42,747 nucleotides of DNA from an uncultured Prevotellaceae bacterium (GCA_900317835.1 ONIL01000021.1:1-42747), one strand, 5' to 3'. Counted from the first letter of the stretch, positions 24,458 through 33,212 are shown. The notes: generated by a model from the letters alone, not told the origin. Numbers and translations: made by a program.

Positions 24458-25321
24458 TTACCGCTGGTCGGTACCCCAAAGGAGTTTTTGCCTTAATGTG
24501 TGGGCAAAATCATTTCCTTGGCATTGTACAACGCGCGCGCAGTAGGGTGCGCGTTTGATGCTCAATGTCGAGCCCGTGGGGCACAACGTCACTTCACCAT
24601 CAATGCTGACCTCATAATGTGTCGCCCGTGAATGGGTGCGCACAGCGATATCGCTGTCGTCTCGCACGACAAGCGGGCGCATTGTCAACGAGTGGGGTGA
24701 AATCGGCGAGAGTACGAGGCATGAGGAGGTGGGTTCCAGGATAGGGCCGCCGACGCTCATATTATAGGCCGTTGAGCCGGTAGGTGTACTTACGATCAAT
24801 CCATCACCTCGGTAATTGGTGAGTTCGCGTCCACGCAGGTGTGTTTCCATGTCAAGCATCGATGAGGTGTCGTGCCGCAGGATGGCCACTTCGTTCAATG
24901 CCCAAGGATGGCTGATATCCACAATGTCGCATTGCACTTGAAGCATTGTGCGTTCCTCGATGCGATAATTCCCAGAGAGCACGTCGTCAATGACGTTACT
25001 GTTTTCATCCAGATTCCCTGCTGTGAGGTATCCCAAATGCCCAAGGTTCAATCCCAGGATGGGCATCCCTTTAGGCGATACCCACATCGCAGTGGTGAGA
25101 AATGTGCCGTCACCGCCCAGCGAGAGGGCCATGTCGGCCTCAGGGACATTGTTGGCGTCAAATGTGGGTACTTCAATTGTCCCCTTGGTGGCCAAGAATT
25201 GGCTATACTCGCGCTCAATGGCTACCTCGATGCCGCGGTCACGCAGGTGCTCCAGCAATCCGAATACCTTGCTGATTTCGCCTTGCTGATAGGTGTTCCC
25301 GAATATGACTAATCTTTTCAT
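24458..25321 (-). CDS. nadK: NAD kinase
   Basis: NAD kinase phosphorylates NAD to NADP using ATP, in the cytoplasm. The 287-residue protein has the family hallmarks: SLGGDGTFLTTAMW (GGDGT, about 69-73), GLNLGHLGYLTAG (about 94-106), the NEVAILRHDTSSM segment, and GDGLIVSTPTGSTAYNMSVGGPIL. The length is normal. The -7 box TATATTTG (minus, 25327-25334) ends five bases before the ATG, so the mRNA is probably leaderless. It lies 72 bases downstream of uvrC but appears to have its own promoter. Confidence 0.97.
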   Translation of the reverse strand: MKRLVIFGNTYQQGEISKVFGLLEHLRDRGIEVAIEREYSQFLATKGTIEVPTFDANNVPEADMALSLGGDGTFLTTAMWVSPKGMPILGLNLGHLGYLTAGNLDENSNVIDDVLSGNYRIEERTMLQVQCDIVDISHPWALNEVAILRHDTSSMLDMETHLRGRELTNYRGDGLIVSTPTGSTAYNMSVGGPILEPTSSCLVLSPISPHSLTMRPLVVRDDSDIAVRTHSRATHYEVSIDGEVTLCPTGSTLSIKRAPYCARVVQCQGNDFAHTLRQKLLWGTDQR

Positions 25322-25326
25322 GTCGG

Positions 25327-25334
25327 CAAATATA
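25327..25334 (-). promoter_or_regulatory. -7 box of nadK, leaderless start
   Basis: Minus-strand TATATTTG with five bases to the nadK ATG. No clear -33 element. Confidence 0.55.
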
Positions 25335-25393
25335 ACACTTTTTGTTGATGGTTGCTGGATTTACAGGTTTCTTTTTGATTGAAGTCGGTGATG

Positions 25394-27235
25394 TCATTTT
25401 TCGATGGGCTCAGTCGCTTGATGGTTTTCATCTTTCAGCGCAATGATCAGTTTGTGGGCCTTAATGGGCCCCACTATTTCGGCCAAATCCTGTTCATTAG
25501 CCTCGCGGATACGTTTGAGCGACTTGAAGTGCTTGAGCAGCAGTGTGCGCGTTTTGGGACCTATGCCTGGCACATCGTCTAGTGCACTATGCACTTGGCC
25601 CTTGCTGCGCTGCTTGCGATGGAAAGAGATGGCAAACCGGTGTGCCTCGTCGCGCAGGCGTTGGATGACGTGCAACGTCTCGCTGTTCTTGTCAATGTAT
25701 AGGGGTACGCTATCGCCAGGGAAGAATACCTCATTGAGTCGCTTGGCGATGCCTACCACGGTAATCTGGTCGTGCAGGCCGACTTCATTCAATGCCTCAA
25801 TGGCTGAAGTTACCTGTCCCTTGCCGCCATCAACGATGAGCAGTTGTGGCAATTCTTGACCTTCTTGCACCAGACGGCTATAGCGGCGGCCGATGACCTC
25901 ACGCATCGAGGCGAAATCATCTGACCCTTGAACCGTCTTGATGTTGAAGTGGCGGTATTCTTTCTTGGACGGCTTGGCGTTGCGGAATACCACACAGGAT
26001 GCCACGGGACTCGAGCCGCTGATGTTGCTGTTGTCAAAGCACTCGACATGGCGTGGCAGCACAAGAAGGCGCAAGTCGCGTTGCATGGTCGTCAGCGTGC
26101 GCATGGTGCGCTGCTCGGGGTTGAGTTTTTCCATCATGCGCAGGCGGTCGGTGCGTTTCTGGGTTGCGTTCTTGATAGCGATATCCAGGAGTTTTTTCTT
26201 GTCGCCCCGTTGGGGAATGATGAAAGTCAATCCAGCAAAATCGACGTCGGGCATGACGTTTACCATGACTTCGGTGACATGGTCACGCAGGTAGGTGTCG
26301 GCGAAGCGTTGATGCACCTCGGCGATGGCCATTGACATGATCTCGGCATCGCTCTCGTCGCGTGTCGAGAGCCGGTATTCCAGAGTCAAGGACTGGACTA
26401 CTGCCCCACCCCTCATGTGCATGAAATTGACCCATGCGGCATCCTCGTCACGTAGCAGTCCAAATACATCAATGTTGTGTATCGTGGGGCTGACGATTAC
26501 CGAACGACGGCGCACGTGCTCCAGCAGCTTGTAGCGGCGCTTAACGACCTCAGCTTCCTCGAACCGCAGTTCACTGGCCAGTTGCTGCATCTGGCGCATG
26601 AGCAGCTCCATGAGCTGATGGGTGTCACCATTGAGAATTTGACGGATCTCGCTGATGTACTGCCCGTACTGTTCTGCCGTTACCAGTCCCTTGCAGCATC
26701 CTTCACACCGATGGATGTGGTACTGCAGGCACAAGCGGTGCTTATCCTCTTCGATTGTTTCACGTGAAACATTGAGCCGGCACGTCCGCAACGGATAGAT
26801 TTGTCTGATGGTGTCAATGAGCACTTTGGCTACTTCGGCACGCGGGTACGGACCGTAATATTTGTCTCCCTTGGCTCGAGCGTCGCGGGTGATGTACACA
26901 CGAGGATATAAGTCTCCCGAGACACATATCCAGGGATAGCTCTTATCGTCCTTGAGCAACACGTTGTATCGAGGTTGGTATTCCTTGATGAGGGCATTCT
27001 CGAGATCGAGGGCTTCCTCCTCGGTGTTGACCACAGTATATTCCAGATCAAAGATGTTGCGCACCAGCAGGTTGGTTCTCACCGACGGGTGCTCACGATT
27101 GAAGTAGGAATTGACGCGTCGCTTCAAGTTCTTGGCCTTGCCAACGTAGATGATAGTCCCCTCCCGATTACGGTAGCGATAAACGCCCGGCTCATCGGGA
27201 AGTAAGGATAACTTGAGTTTTAGATTATCGTTCAT
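25394..27235 (-). CDS. uvrC: Excinuclease ABC subunit C
   Basis: UvrC makes both incisions beside a bulky DNA lesion in nucleotide excision repair, with UvrA and UvrB. The 613-residue protein has the GIY-YIG nuclease domain at 14-95 (PGVYRYRN...IIYVGKAKNLKRRV), a Cys-containing central part, the UVR motif near 200-240 (LASELRFEEAEVVKRRYKLL), the RNase-H-like second nuclease domain about 380-540 (VECFDNSNISGS and LLIVDGGKGQ) and C-terminal helix-hairpin-helix motifs (DDVPGIGPKTRTLLLKHF). A 16-base parS-like palindrome is embedded in its coding sequence at 26756-26771. It is the last gene of the ybeY-mnmG-apt-uvrC operon, 25 bases after apt. Confidence 0.97.
   Translation of the reverse strand: MNDNLKLKLSLLPDEPGVYRYRNREGTIIYVGKAKNLKRRVNSYFNREHPSVRTNLLVRNIFDLEYTVVNTEEEALDLENALIKEYQPRYNVLLKDDKSYPWICVSGDLYPRVYITRDARAKGDKYYGPYPRAEVAKVLIDTIRQIYPLRTCRLNVSRETIEEDKHRLCLQYHIHRCEGCCKGLVTAEQYGQYISEIRQILNGDTHQLMELLMRQMQQLASELRFEEAEVVKRRYKLLEHVRRRSVIVSPTIHNIDVFGLLRDEDAAWVNFMHMRGGAVVQSLTLEYRLSTRDESDAEIMSMAIAEVHQRFADTYLRDHVTEVMVNVMPDVDFAGLTFIIPQRGDKKKLLDIAIKNATQKRTDRLRMMEKLNPEQRTMRTLTTMQRDLRLLVLPRHVECFDNSNISGSSPVASCVVFRNAKPSKKEYRHFNIKTVQGSDDFASMREVIGRRYSRLVQEGQELPQLLIVDGGKGQVTSAIEALNEVGLHDQITVVGIAKRLNEVFFPGDSVPLYIDKNSETLHVIQRLRDEAHRFAISFHRKQRSKGQVHSALDDVPGIGPKTRTLLLKHFKSLKRIREANEQDLAEIVGPIKAHKLIIALKDENHQATEPIEK
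26756..26771. other. parS: parS-like ParB-binding site inside uvrC
   Basis: TGTTTCACGTGAAACA is a perfect 16-base palindrome and an exact match to the widely conserved chromosomal parS consensus TGTTnCACGTGAAACA bound by ParB. In uvrC it encodes part of NVSRETIE, so the site is maintained within coding sequence. Confidence 0.88.
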
Positions 27236-27260
27236 CTGGTTGGCTAAGGATGGTGCTGGA

Positions 27261-27794
27261 CTAGAATGTGAACAGCGAGGTTACTTCAACGTCTGACGGG
27301 AATACGTCACGTCCGTGCAAGTCGGCCAGGTCGCAGATGAAGTTGATATAAATCTTCTTGGGATTCATCGATTTCACCAGCTCATAGGCGGCCAGCATCG
27401 TGCCACCGGTGGCAAGCAGGTCGTCGTGGATGACTACCACATCGTCAGGAGTGATGGCGTCCTTGTGAATCTCGATAGTATCGGTTCCATACTCCTTGGT
27501 ATAAGACTTCTGGATGACCACAGCAGGAAGTTTACCCGGTTTTCGCAGGGGGACAAAGCCGGCTCCCAACTGAGTGGCGAGAATTGCTCCGCCGATGAAG
27601 CCGCGTGCCTCGATGCCAACGACACGGGTTACCCCCTTGTCACGATAAAGGTCGGTCATGGCTTCAGTCATGATTTGTAATGCCTCAGGATCCTTGAAAG
27701 CGGTGGTCAAATCCTTGAATTGAATCCCTGGAACAGGAAAGTCAGGAATGTTGCGCACAACACTTTTTACTTGTTCTAATTGTTGCTTATTCAT
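27261..27794 (-). CDS. apt: Adenine phosphoribosyltransferase
   Basis: Apt salvages adenine to AMP with PRPP, in the cytoplasm. The 177-residue length is typical. Motifs: FPVPGIQFKDLT (about 19-30), VVGIEARGFIGGAILATQLGAGFVPLRKPGKLP (about 58-90) and the PRPP loop VVIHDDLLATGGTM (about 120-133). It lies between mnmG (43 bases upstream, with a parS-like site in the gap) and uvrC (25 bases downstream), all on the minus strand, and is probably co-transcribed with them. Confidence 0.97.
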   Translation of the reverse strand: MNKQQLEQVKSVVRNIPDFPVPGIQFKDLTTAFKDPEALQIMTEAMTDLYRDKGVTRVVGIEARGFIGGAILATQLGAGFVPLRKPGKLPAVVIQKSYTKEYGTDTIEIHKDAITPDDVVVIHDDLLATGGTMLAAYELVKSMNPKKIYINFICDLADLHGRDVFPSDVEVTSLFTF

Positions 27795-27820
27795 TGTTAA
27801 TCAATATATTAGGTTAAATT

Positions 27821-27836
27821 TGTTCCACGTGAAACA
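27821..27836. other. parS: parS-like ParB-binding site between mnmG and apt
   Basis: TGTTCCACGTGAAACA is an exact match to TGTTnCACGTGAAACA, with the one variable base breaking the palindrome. It starts 26 bases before the apt start (minus-strand sense) and ends one base from the mnmG stop codon. It is 1065 bases from the site in uvrC. Confidence 0.88.
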
Positions 27837-27837
27837 A

Positions 27838-29715
27838 TTATCTGCCCAATAACACGAGCAGTATGTTGATGTCGCTGGGTGATACGCCTGGGATACGGGA
27901 TGCCTGCCCGACGGTTTCGGGGTCGATGGCTTGAAGTTTCTGTCGTGCTTCGGTGGAGATTTGGTGAATTGTGGAATAGTCAAATTTCCCTTTGAGCGTG
28001 ACATTGTCGAGGCGGGCCACGCGGTCGGCAATGAGCGATTCGCGTTCGATGTATCCACGGTATTTGATGGCAATCTCGGCTGCCTCAACGATCTCGTCTC
28101 TTCGCTCTGTCTCTAGGGCGTTGATGCAGTCGTGCAGGTCGGGTAATGCCTCGGCCAGTATCGCCATATTGAGTTGCGGGCGCAATAACAAGTCATGCAG
28201 ACGCTGTCCTTGGGTCAGGGGTGACATGCCGTTGGCCTCGAGCGTCGGGTTAATGGCTGTTGCTTTGACTGTATACTTGCGGCAAAACTCCGTGATGTGT
28301 TCAATCTGATCTCGCTTTGAACACATCAGGTCATAGCGCTCTTGGGTGGCAAGGCCCAGCTGGTAGCTCTTCTCGGTAAGTCTCATGTCGGCATCATCCT
28401 GGCGCAGCAAGATGCGGTGTTCGGCACGTGAGGTGAACATGCGATAGGGCTCGTCTACACCGCATGTCACCAGGTCATCTATCAGCACACCGATATAGGC
28501 TTCATTGCGGCCCAGAGTAAATGGTTCCTTACCCGTGACGCTCTGATGGGCATTTATGCCGGCAACCAACCCCTGCCCTGCTGCCTCCTCATATCCTGTT
28601 GTGCCATTTACTTGGCCAGCGAGGAACAGGTTCTTGATGATTTTTGATTCGAGGCTGTGGTTGAGTTGGGTGGGGTCGAAAAAGTCATATTCGATAGCAT
28701 AGCCTGGGCGGAAGGCATGAACGTCTCGCAGCGCGGGGATGTGGCGCAAAGCCTCGATCTGCACTTCCCATGGCAGTGATGATGAGAATCCGTTGAGATA
28801 CATCTCATGGGTGTTCGCTCCCTCGGGCTCGATGAAAAGTTGATGGGATGTCTTGTCGGCAAAGGTCACGATTTTGGTCTCGATGCTGGGGCAGTATCGA
28901 GGCCCTATACTCGTGATTTGCCCGTTATAGAGTGGTGATAAGGGTAAGCCTTCACGCAACACATCATGCACTTTCTCATTGGTGTGCACAATCCAGCAGG
29001 GCCGTTGAGGCAACTTGGAAGATATGCCAGGCAGGTAGGAGAAATGGTGGAAATCATCTTCTCCCTCCTGCTTGATGCATTGTGAGAAATCGATAGTGCG
29101 TTCGTCCAGGCGTGGTGGTGTGCCCGTTTTCATCCTGCCCACAGTGAACCCCAGGGCTGCAAGTTGTTCAGTAATACCTGTTGCAGGGGGCTCTGCTACG
29201 CGTCCACCGGGCGTTTTCACGCTGCCCACATGCATCAGTCCGTTAAGGAATGTGCCTGCGGTGAGGATCACAGCGCGTGCTGTGAATTCCATCCCAAGGG
29301 CTGTTTTAACCCCCTTCACTACCCCACTCTCGATTTTCAGCTCATTCACTGAATCCTGCCACATGAACAGGTTGGGTGTGTTCTCCAGCATGTTGCGCCA
29401 TTCAAGGATGAACTGTTGACGATCACTTTGGGAGCGAGGACTCCACATGGCGGGTCCCTTGCTGCGGTTAAGCATCCTGAACTGGATGCTGCTGCGGTCG
29501 GTGATGATGCCCATCTGGCCACCCAGTGCGTCAATCTCACGCACAATCTGCCCCTTGGCGATGCCGCCAACGGCCGGATTGCAGCTCATCTGGGCAATCT
29601 TGTTCATGTCGATGGTGATGAGCAGTGTGCGCGATCCCAACCGGGCTGACGCACATGCCGCCTCACAACCGGCATGGCCGGCACCCACAACGATGACATC
29701 ATAGTCGTTTCTCAT
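27838..29715 (-). CDS. mnmG: tRNA uridine-5-carboxymethylaminomethyl synthase subunit MnmG (GidA)
   Basis: MnmG, with MnmE, modifies the wobble uridine of several tRNAs using FAD and a folate. The 625-residue length is standard. Motifs: FAD-binding VVGAGHAGCEAACASARLG (about 9-27), MSCNPAVGGIAKGQIVREID (about 44-63), DALGGQMG, and AGQVNGTTGYEEAAGQGL (about 367-384). Its ATG overlaps the ybeY stop by three bases (ATGA), so the two are probably translationally coupled. In many bacteria gidA lies beside the replication origin, which fits the two parS-like sites found here. Confidence 0.98.
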   Translation of the reverse strand: MRNDYDVIVVGAGHAGCEAACASARLGSRTLLITIDMNKIAQMSCNPAVGGIAKGQIVREIDALGGQMGIITDRSSIQFRMLNRSKGPAMWSPRSQSDRQQFILEWRNMLENTPNLFMWQDSVNELKIESGVVKGVKTALGMEFTARAVILTAGTFLNGLMHVGSVKTPGGRVAEPPATGITEQLAALGFTVGRMKTGTPPRLDERTIDFSQCIKQEGEDDFHHFSYLPGISSKLPQRPCWIVHTNEKVHDVLREGLPLSPLYNGQITSIGPRYCPSIETKIVTFADKTSHQLFIEPEGANTHEMYLNGFSSSLPWEVQIEALRHIPALRDVHAFRPGYAIEYDFFDPTQLNHSLESKIIKNLFLAGQVNGTTGYEEAAGQGLVAGINAHQSVTGKEPFTLGRNEAYIGVLIDDLVTCGVDEPYRMFTSRAEHRILLRQDDADMRLTEKSYQLGLATQERYDLMCSKRDQIEHITEFCRKYTVKATAINPTLEANGMSPLTQGQRLHDLLLRPQLNMAILAEALPDLHDCINALETERRDEIVEAAEIAIKYRGYIERESLIADRVARLDNVTLKGKFDYSTIHQISTEARQKLQAIDPETVGQASRIPGVSPSDINILLVLLGR

Positions 29716-30155
29716 GATTTCAGGAATACGTTGTCGGGCAATACAGCCAGGGCATCGTTTTCATACTTCTCCATGATTTCTCGCTCGCCTGGCCCCTTGT
29801 CATTGATGCCGCACAGATGCAGCACACCATGAATGATGACGCGCATGAGTTCGGTCTTGTAGTCAGTATTGAGCATCTCGGCATTACTGCGCACTGTCTC
29901 AAGCGAGATGACCATATCGCCGGCGATGTGCCGCGAATTTGTGTAGTCAAACGTGATGATATCAGTGTAGTAGTCATGACCCAGAAATTCGCGGTTGGTC
30001 TTCAGGATGTATTCATCGTCACAAAAGACGTAGGTCAAGCACCCTACCTTCTGGTTATGCTGTTGAGCAACCTCGACAATCCAGTCCTGCACCGCTTGCT
30101 CGTTAAGGCGGGGCTTCTCGGCTTTTCCTTGGGTCATGTAGTTGATTTCGGTCAT
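29712..30155 (-). CDS. ybeY: Endoribonuclease YbeY
   Basis: YbeY is a zinc-dependent RNase used in rRNA 3'-end maturation and ribosome quality control. The protein is 147 residues from ATG 30155. The family core is intact: FLGHDYYTDIITFDY (about 68-82), GDMVIS (about 88-93), and the metal motif HGVLHLCGINDKGPGE (about 115-130), with the third ligand region of the Bacteroidetes type. The frame is open upstream to 30233, but the -7 box at 30183-30190 lies within that extension, so 30155 is chosen; ATG 30137 is a second possibility. It is the first gene of the ybeY-mnmG-apt-uvrC operon. Confidence 0.95.
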   Translation of the reverse strand: MTEINYMTQGKAEKPRLNEQAVQDWIVEVAQQHNQKVGCLTYVFCDDEYILKTNREFLGHDYYTDIITFDYTNSRHIAGDMVISLETVRSNAEMLNTDYKTELMRVIIHGVLHLCGINDKGPGEREIMEKYENDALAVLPDNVFLKS

Positions 30156-30182
30156 TTCAATGAAGATTTGAAAAACGGGACA

Positions 30183-30190
30183 CAAAGATA
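30183..30190 (-). promoter_or_regulatory. -7 box of the ybeY-mnmG-apt-uvrC operon
   Basis: Minus-strand TATCTTTG, full consensus, 27 bases before the ybeY ATG at 30155. A TTGT at 30208-30211 could be a weak -33 box at a short 17-base spacing. Confidence 0.65.
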
Positions 30191-30439
30191 GCACATTATT
30201 TTTATAAACAAGCATAAAATCACAAGTTTTCATGACAGGGATAGCCGATTATGTGCTCAGTGCCCTTTGTTACCTGTTTTTTGCCCTGAGACTCCCCTAC
30301 CCGATTTTTCTGACATTTTCATGGAATTGGCTAAAACCGCTGGAATACAGCCGAAAAAGCGATTTTAACCCGCTGAGAATTCAAAATTCTGTTCTCCTCG
30401 CCCACATGATTTGAAATACGAGAAAAATTTGGCATAATT

Positions 30440-30471
30440 TTTGCAGGTTTAAGGATAAATTTTTACCTTTG
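30440..30471 (+). promoter_or_regulatory. Consensus promoter of the nfeD-SPFH operon
   Basis: TTTG (30440-30443), 20 bases, TACCTTTG (30464-30471): a full match to the Bacteroidetes consensus. The leader to the ATG at 30551 is about 70 bases. Confidence 0.85.
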
Positions 30472-30550
30472 GGGAATCTTAACCACGTACCCTTCATATG
30501 AGTATTAAAATGTAATTAACAGTACAAACAACTATATAATTTACGATATT

Positions 30551-31003
30551 ATGATTGAGTATTTCACATCTAACCTCTGGCTCATTTGGGTTATTATCTC
30601 CATTGTTTGCCTTATTCTGGAATTGTCCTCAGGTGATTTCTTCATCTTGTGCTTTGCTATTGGTGCTGCTGTTGCAGCTATCCTTGCAGGTTGCGGTTTA
30701 TCATTGACATGGCAGATTGTTCTGTTTGCCGTTGTGTCGGCACTGAGTCTGCTGTTGGTGCGTCCTGCCCTCATTAAGAAGTTGCACAAGCCCCATCGTG
30801 AACGTCTCAGCAATGCCGAGGCTCTGATCGGCCAGGAAGGCCGTGTGAGTGAGCGCATCGTGGCTGGCGGATATGGCCGTGTTGCTATCGATGGCGACGA
30901 CTGGAAGGCACTGAGCGTCGACGGCTCTTCAATCGATAAGAATACGCGAGTCCGTGTTGTCAAGATGGACAGCATCATTCTCACTGTCGAGCCCATTAAC
31001 TAA
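30551..31003 (+). CDS. NfeD-like membrane protein
   Basis: A 150-residue short NfeD protein. Residues 5-75 form two or three membrane helices (LWLIWVIISIVCLILELSSGDFF, then ILAGCGL and IVLFAVVSALSLLLV); the C-terminal 65 residues are an OB-fold domain (ALIGQEGRVSERIVAGGYGRVAIDGDDWKA). Such proteins sit next to stomatin/SPFH genes and work with them in membrane microdomains or quality control. The SPFH gene follows by 26 bases in the same operon, which strongly supports the call. Confidence 0.92.
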   Translation: MIEYFTSNLWLIWVIISIVCLILELSSGDFFILCFAIGAAVAAILAGCGLSLTWQIVLFAVVSALSLLLVRPALIKKLHKPHRERLSNAEALIGQEGRVSERIVAGGYGRVAIDGDDWKALSVDGSSIDKNTRVRVVKMDSIILTVEPIN

Positions 31004-31029
31004 GAATAAACAACTAAAATATTATTGTT

Positions 31030-31992
31030 ATGACACCTATCTCAATTTTTCTCATCGTTATTATCCTGTTGGCACTGGTGCTTGTCAAGAGTTCACTGGT
31101 AATCATCCCGCAAAGCGAAACCAAAATCATCGAGCGACTGGGCAAATATTATGCAACGCTCAAGCCTGGTATCAACCTGATTATCCCGTTTATTGACCGG
31201 CCCAAGACAATCATTGCCTACGAGCATGGCCGCTATCGCACGACCAATTCCATCGACCTGCGTGAGCAAGTCTATGATTTCGATAAGCAGAACGTGATTA
31301 CAAAGGATAACGTTCTCACCCAGATCAACGCATTGCTCTATTTCCAGATTGTCGATCCCTTCAAGGCTGTTTATGAGATCAACAATTTGCCCAATGCTAT
31401 CGAGAAACTGACCCAGACCACATTGCGTAATATCATCGGTGAACTTGAACTTGACCAAACGCTTACCTCGCGCGACACCATCAACTCCAAACTGCGCACC
31501 GTCCTGGATGATGCTACCAACAAGTGGGGTATCAAGGTGAACCGAGTTGAGTTACAGGATATTCAGCCGCCACAAACAGTGCTTCAGGCGATGGAGAAGC
31601 AGATGCAGGCCGAGCGTAACAAGCGCGCCACTATCCTTACCAGTGAAGGCCAGAAGCAGGCAGCTATCCTCCAATCCGAAGGTCAGAAGACGGCCCGTAT
31701 CAATCAGGCCGAGGCCGACAAGCAGACCGAAATCCTTCGTGCCGAAGGTGAGGCACAGGCTCGCATCCGCAAGGCCGAAGCCGAGGCTATCGCCATTGAC
31801 AAGATCACTCAGGCTGTGGGACAAAGCACAAATCCCGCTAATTACCTGCTGGCTCAGAAGTATATCCAAATGCTTGATACTGTGGCAAGTGGAGACAAGA
31901 CCAAGACTGTTTACCTGCCCTATGAGGCTACGAACCTGTTAGGCTCCATTGGTGGCATCAAGGAACTGTTTGGTGCCGACAAGAAAGAGTAG
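31030..31992 (+). CDS. SPFH/stomatin-family membrane protein (QmcA-like)
   Basis: A 320-residue stomatin-type protein: one N-terminal membrane helix (ISIFLIVIILLALVLVKSSLVII), the SPFH/band-7 domain about 22-190 (IPQSETKIIERLGKYYATLKPGINLIIPFID, QVYDFDKQNVITKDNV, and GIKVNRVELQDIQPP), then a long Ala/Glu/Lys/Gln-rich coiled coil (about 195-265, repeated EGQK/AEAE units) and a short C-terminus. It should oligomerise into a ring or cage on the inner membrane. The partner NfeD gene is directly upstream; a perfect palindrome follows the stop. Confidence 0.95.
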   Translation: MTPISIFLIVIILLALVLVKSSLVIIPQSETKIIERLGKYYATLKPGINLIIPFIDRPKTIIAYEHGRYRTTNSIDLREQVYDFDKQNVITKDNVLTQINALLYFQIVDPFKAVYEINNLPNAIEKLTQTTLRNIIGELELDQTLTSRDTINSKLRTVLDDATNKWGIKVNRVELQDIQPPQTVLQAMEKQMQAERNKRATILTSEGQKQAAILQSEGQKTARINQAEADKQTEILRAEGEAQARIRKAEAEAIAIDKITQAVGQSTNPANYLLAQKYIQMLDTVASGDKTKTVYLPYEATNLLGSIGGIKELFGADKKE

Positions 31993-32025
31993 GGGAGAGC
32001 TGACTAGCGCAAATAACCATATACA

Positions 32026-32057
32026 AGGAGTTACTGAAGCATGCTTCAGTAACTCCT
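32026..32057. terminator. Perfect 32-base palindrome, bidirectional terminator
   Basis: AGGAGTTACTGAAGCA (32026-32041) is directly followed by its exact reverse complement (32042-32057), then GTTTTG. It lies between the convergent SPFH and AraC-type genes and can form a long stem with the central GCATGC as loop. Confidence 0.8.
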
Positions 32058-32085
32058 GTTTTGATGATAATACTGTCGTGGTGAT

Positions 32086-33201
32086 TCAACGAGCAAGGAG
32101 GTTCCTTTCGCGCCATCGACCTGGGGTTTCTCCCTCGATTGACTTGAATGTACTCATGAAATGAGACTTGGACGAGAAACCCACATTCAAGGCCACGCGG
32201 TCCAGCGAGAGGGTGGGGGAGGAGAGCATCAGTCGCTTTGCCTCGGCCACACGCAGGCGTCCAAGCCATGTGTTGAAGCTGCAGCCATAATTCACGTTGA
32301 TGTATTCTGAAAGATAAGTGCGGTTGGTCCCCAGTTGTTCTGCTACTTGTAACATGGTAACGCCCAGTGTTTTGTAACCTCCATGGTCTACCCAACTCTC
32401 TATCTTGGGTAATAGGGTCATGTGCCGCTCCTGCACATCGTGTGCAGCACGGCGTCTTATCCTGAGATGATAATTTGCTTCGGCCAAAGGATTATAGTCG
32501 ATGACGAGGTTAACAAAACTGATAAACATGTAAACCCAAATGGCAATCAAGGCAAAATTAAATACGGTCGTGTCGCTCACCGACAGCAATGCCAATAAAA
32601 CATAGAGCACAGCAAGCGACGACAACGCAATGACGCAGCGCATCACCATGCTCAAGCATGCAAAGCGCGCGCTATCCTCACTGCCAGGTTCCCGATCAAG
32701 TTTTCTCAACAGCCGGTAGTTATATAGAAAGACAATTGTCAACCTCACCAACTCAACAAAGTAGATGATGAGTGATGCTGCGGTTAAGACATTGGTCCAC
32801 AGTTGATTAAAAGGAATGGCAATCCACAACAGCACCAGACAACCACAAAAAATGACGCATGTCGCAAATAAACGTTCCTTCGAGAGATTGGTGGCAGCCG
32901 CCAGAGCAATAAAAGAGGTGCTAATAACCAGAGTTGCGATATATAGTATACTGATATTCAGCGCATTACATATTTCCAGAGGAAGATTTCTCAACCACAA
33001 CACATGCTGAATCACTATTGATAATCCCACCAGTAGCGACACCAGTGCAACGGCCAGCTTGGCACGGCGCAGCCAGAAGGTGGAGCGCACCTTGTCATTG
33101 CCGATGAACAGCAACGCAATCCCCATGATCGTGACTCCGACCATCAGGCACAACTGGGAGAAACCATATAATGTAATCATTCTGAATGCTAAATCCTGCA
33201 T
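32086..33201 (-). CDS. Membrane-anchored AraC-type regulator
   Basis: A 371-residue protein with seven or so hydrophobic helices over residues 1-240 (for example YIATLVISTSFIALAAATN and ALIAIWVYMFISFVNLVI) followed by a cytoplasmic AraC-type double helix-turn-helix (about 265-365): TMLQVAEQLGTNRTYLSEYIN and LSLDRVALNVGFSSKSHFMSTFK, ending GETPGRWRERN. It probably senses a membrane or periplasmic signal and acts on DNA while tethered. A -7 box at 33213-33220 places the transcript start just before the ATG. It is divergent from a second regulator of the same design. Confidence 0.9.
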   Translation of the reverse strand: MQDLAFRMITLYGFSQLCLMVGVTIMGIALLFIGNDKVRSTFWLRRAKLAVALVSLLVGLSIVIQHVLWLRNLPLEICNALNISILYIATLVISTSFIALAAATNLSKERLFATCVIFCGCLVLLWIAIPFNQLWTNVLTAASLIIYFVELVRLTIVFLYNYRLLRKLDREPGSEDSARFACLSMVMRCVIALSSLAVLYVLLALLSVSDTTVFNFALIAIWVYMFISFVNLVIDYNPLAEANYHLRIRRRAAHDVQERHMTLLPKIESWVDHGGYKTLGVTMLQVAEQLGTNRTYLSEYINVNYGCSFNTWLGRLRVAEAKRLMLSSPTLSLDRVALNVGFSSKSHFMSTFKSIEGETPGRWRERNLLAR

Positions 33202-33212
33202 GAATCAATGGA

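Larger units (their letters stand above)
30156..30550. other. Divergent intergenic region, ybeY to nfeD
   Basis: This 395-base gap holds two oppositely directed promoters near its ends (30183-30190 minus, 30440-30471 plus). The middle contains only a short ORF (30232-30414) with no recognisable features, which I reject as a gene. No RNA gene or DnaA-box cluster was seen. Confidence 0.6.

Noticed and set aside
30232-30414. 60-codon ORF in the ybeY-nfeD gap
   Set aside because: No promoter or domain; hydrophobic stretch from an AT-rich, Pro-containing region; lies between two divergent promoters.
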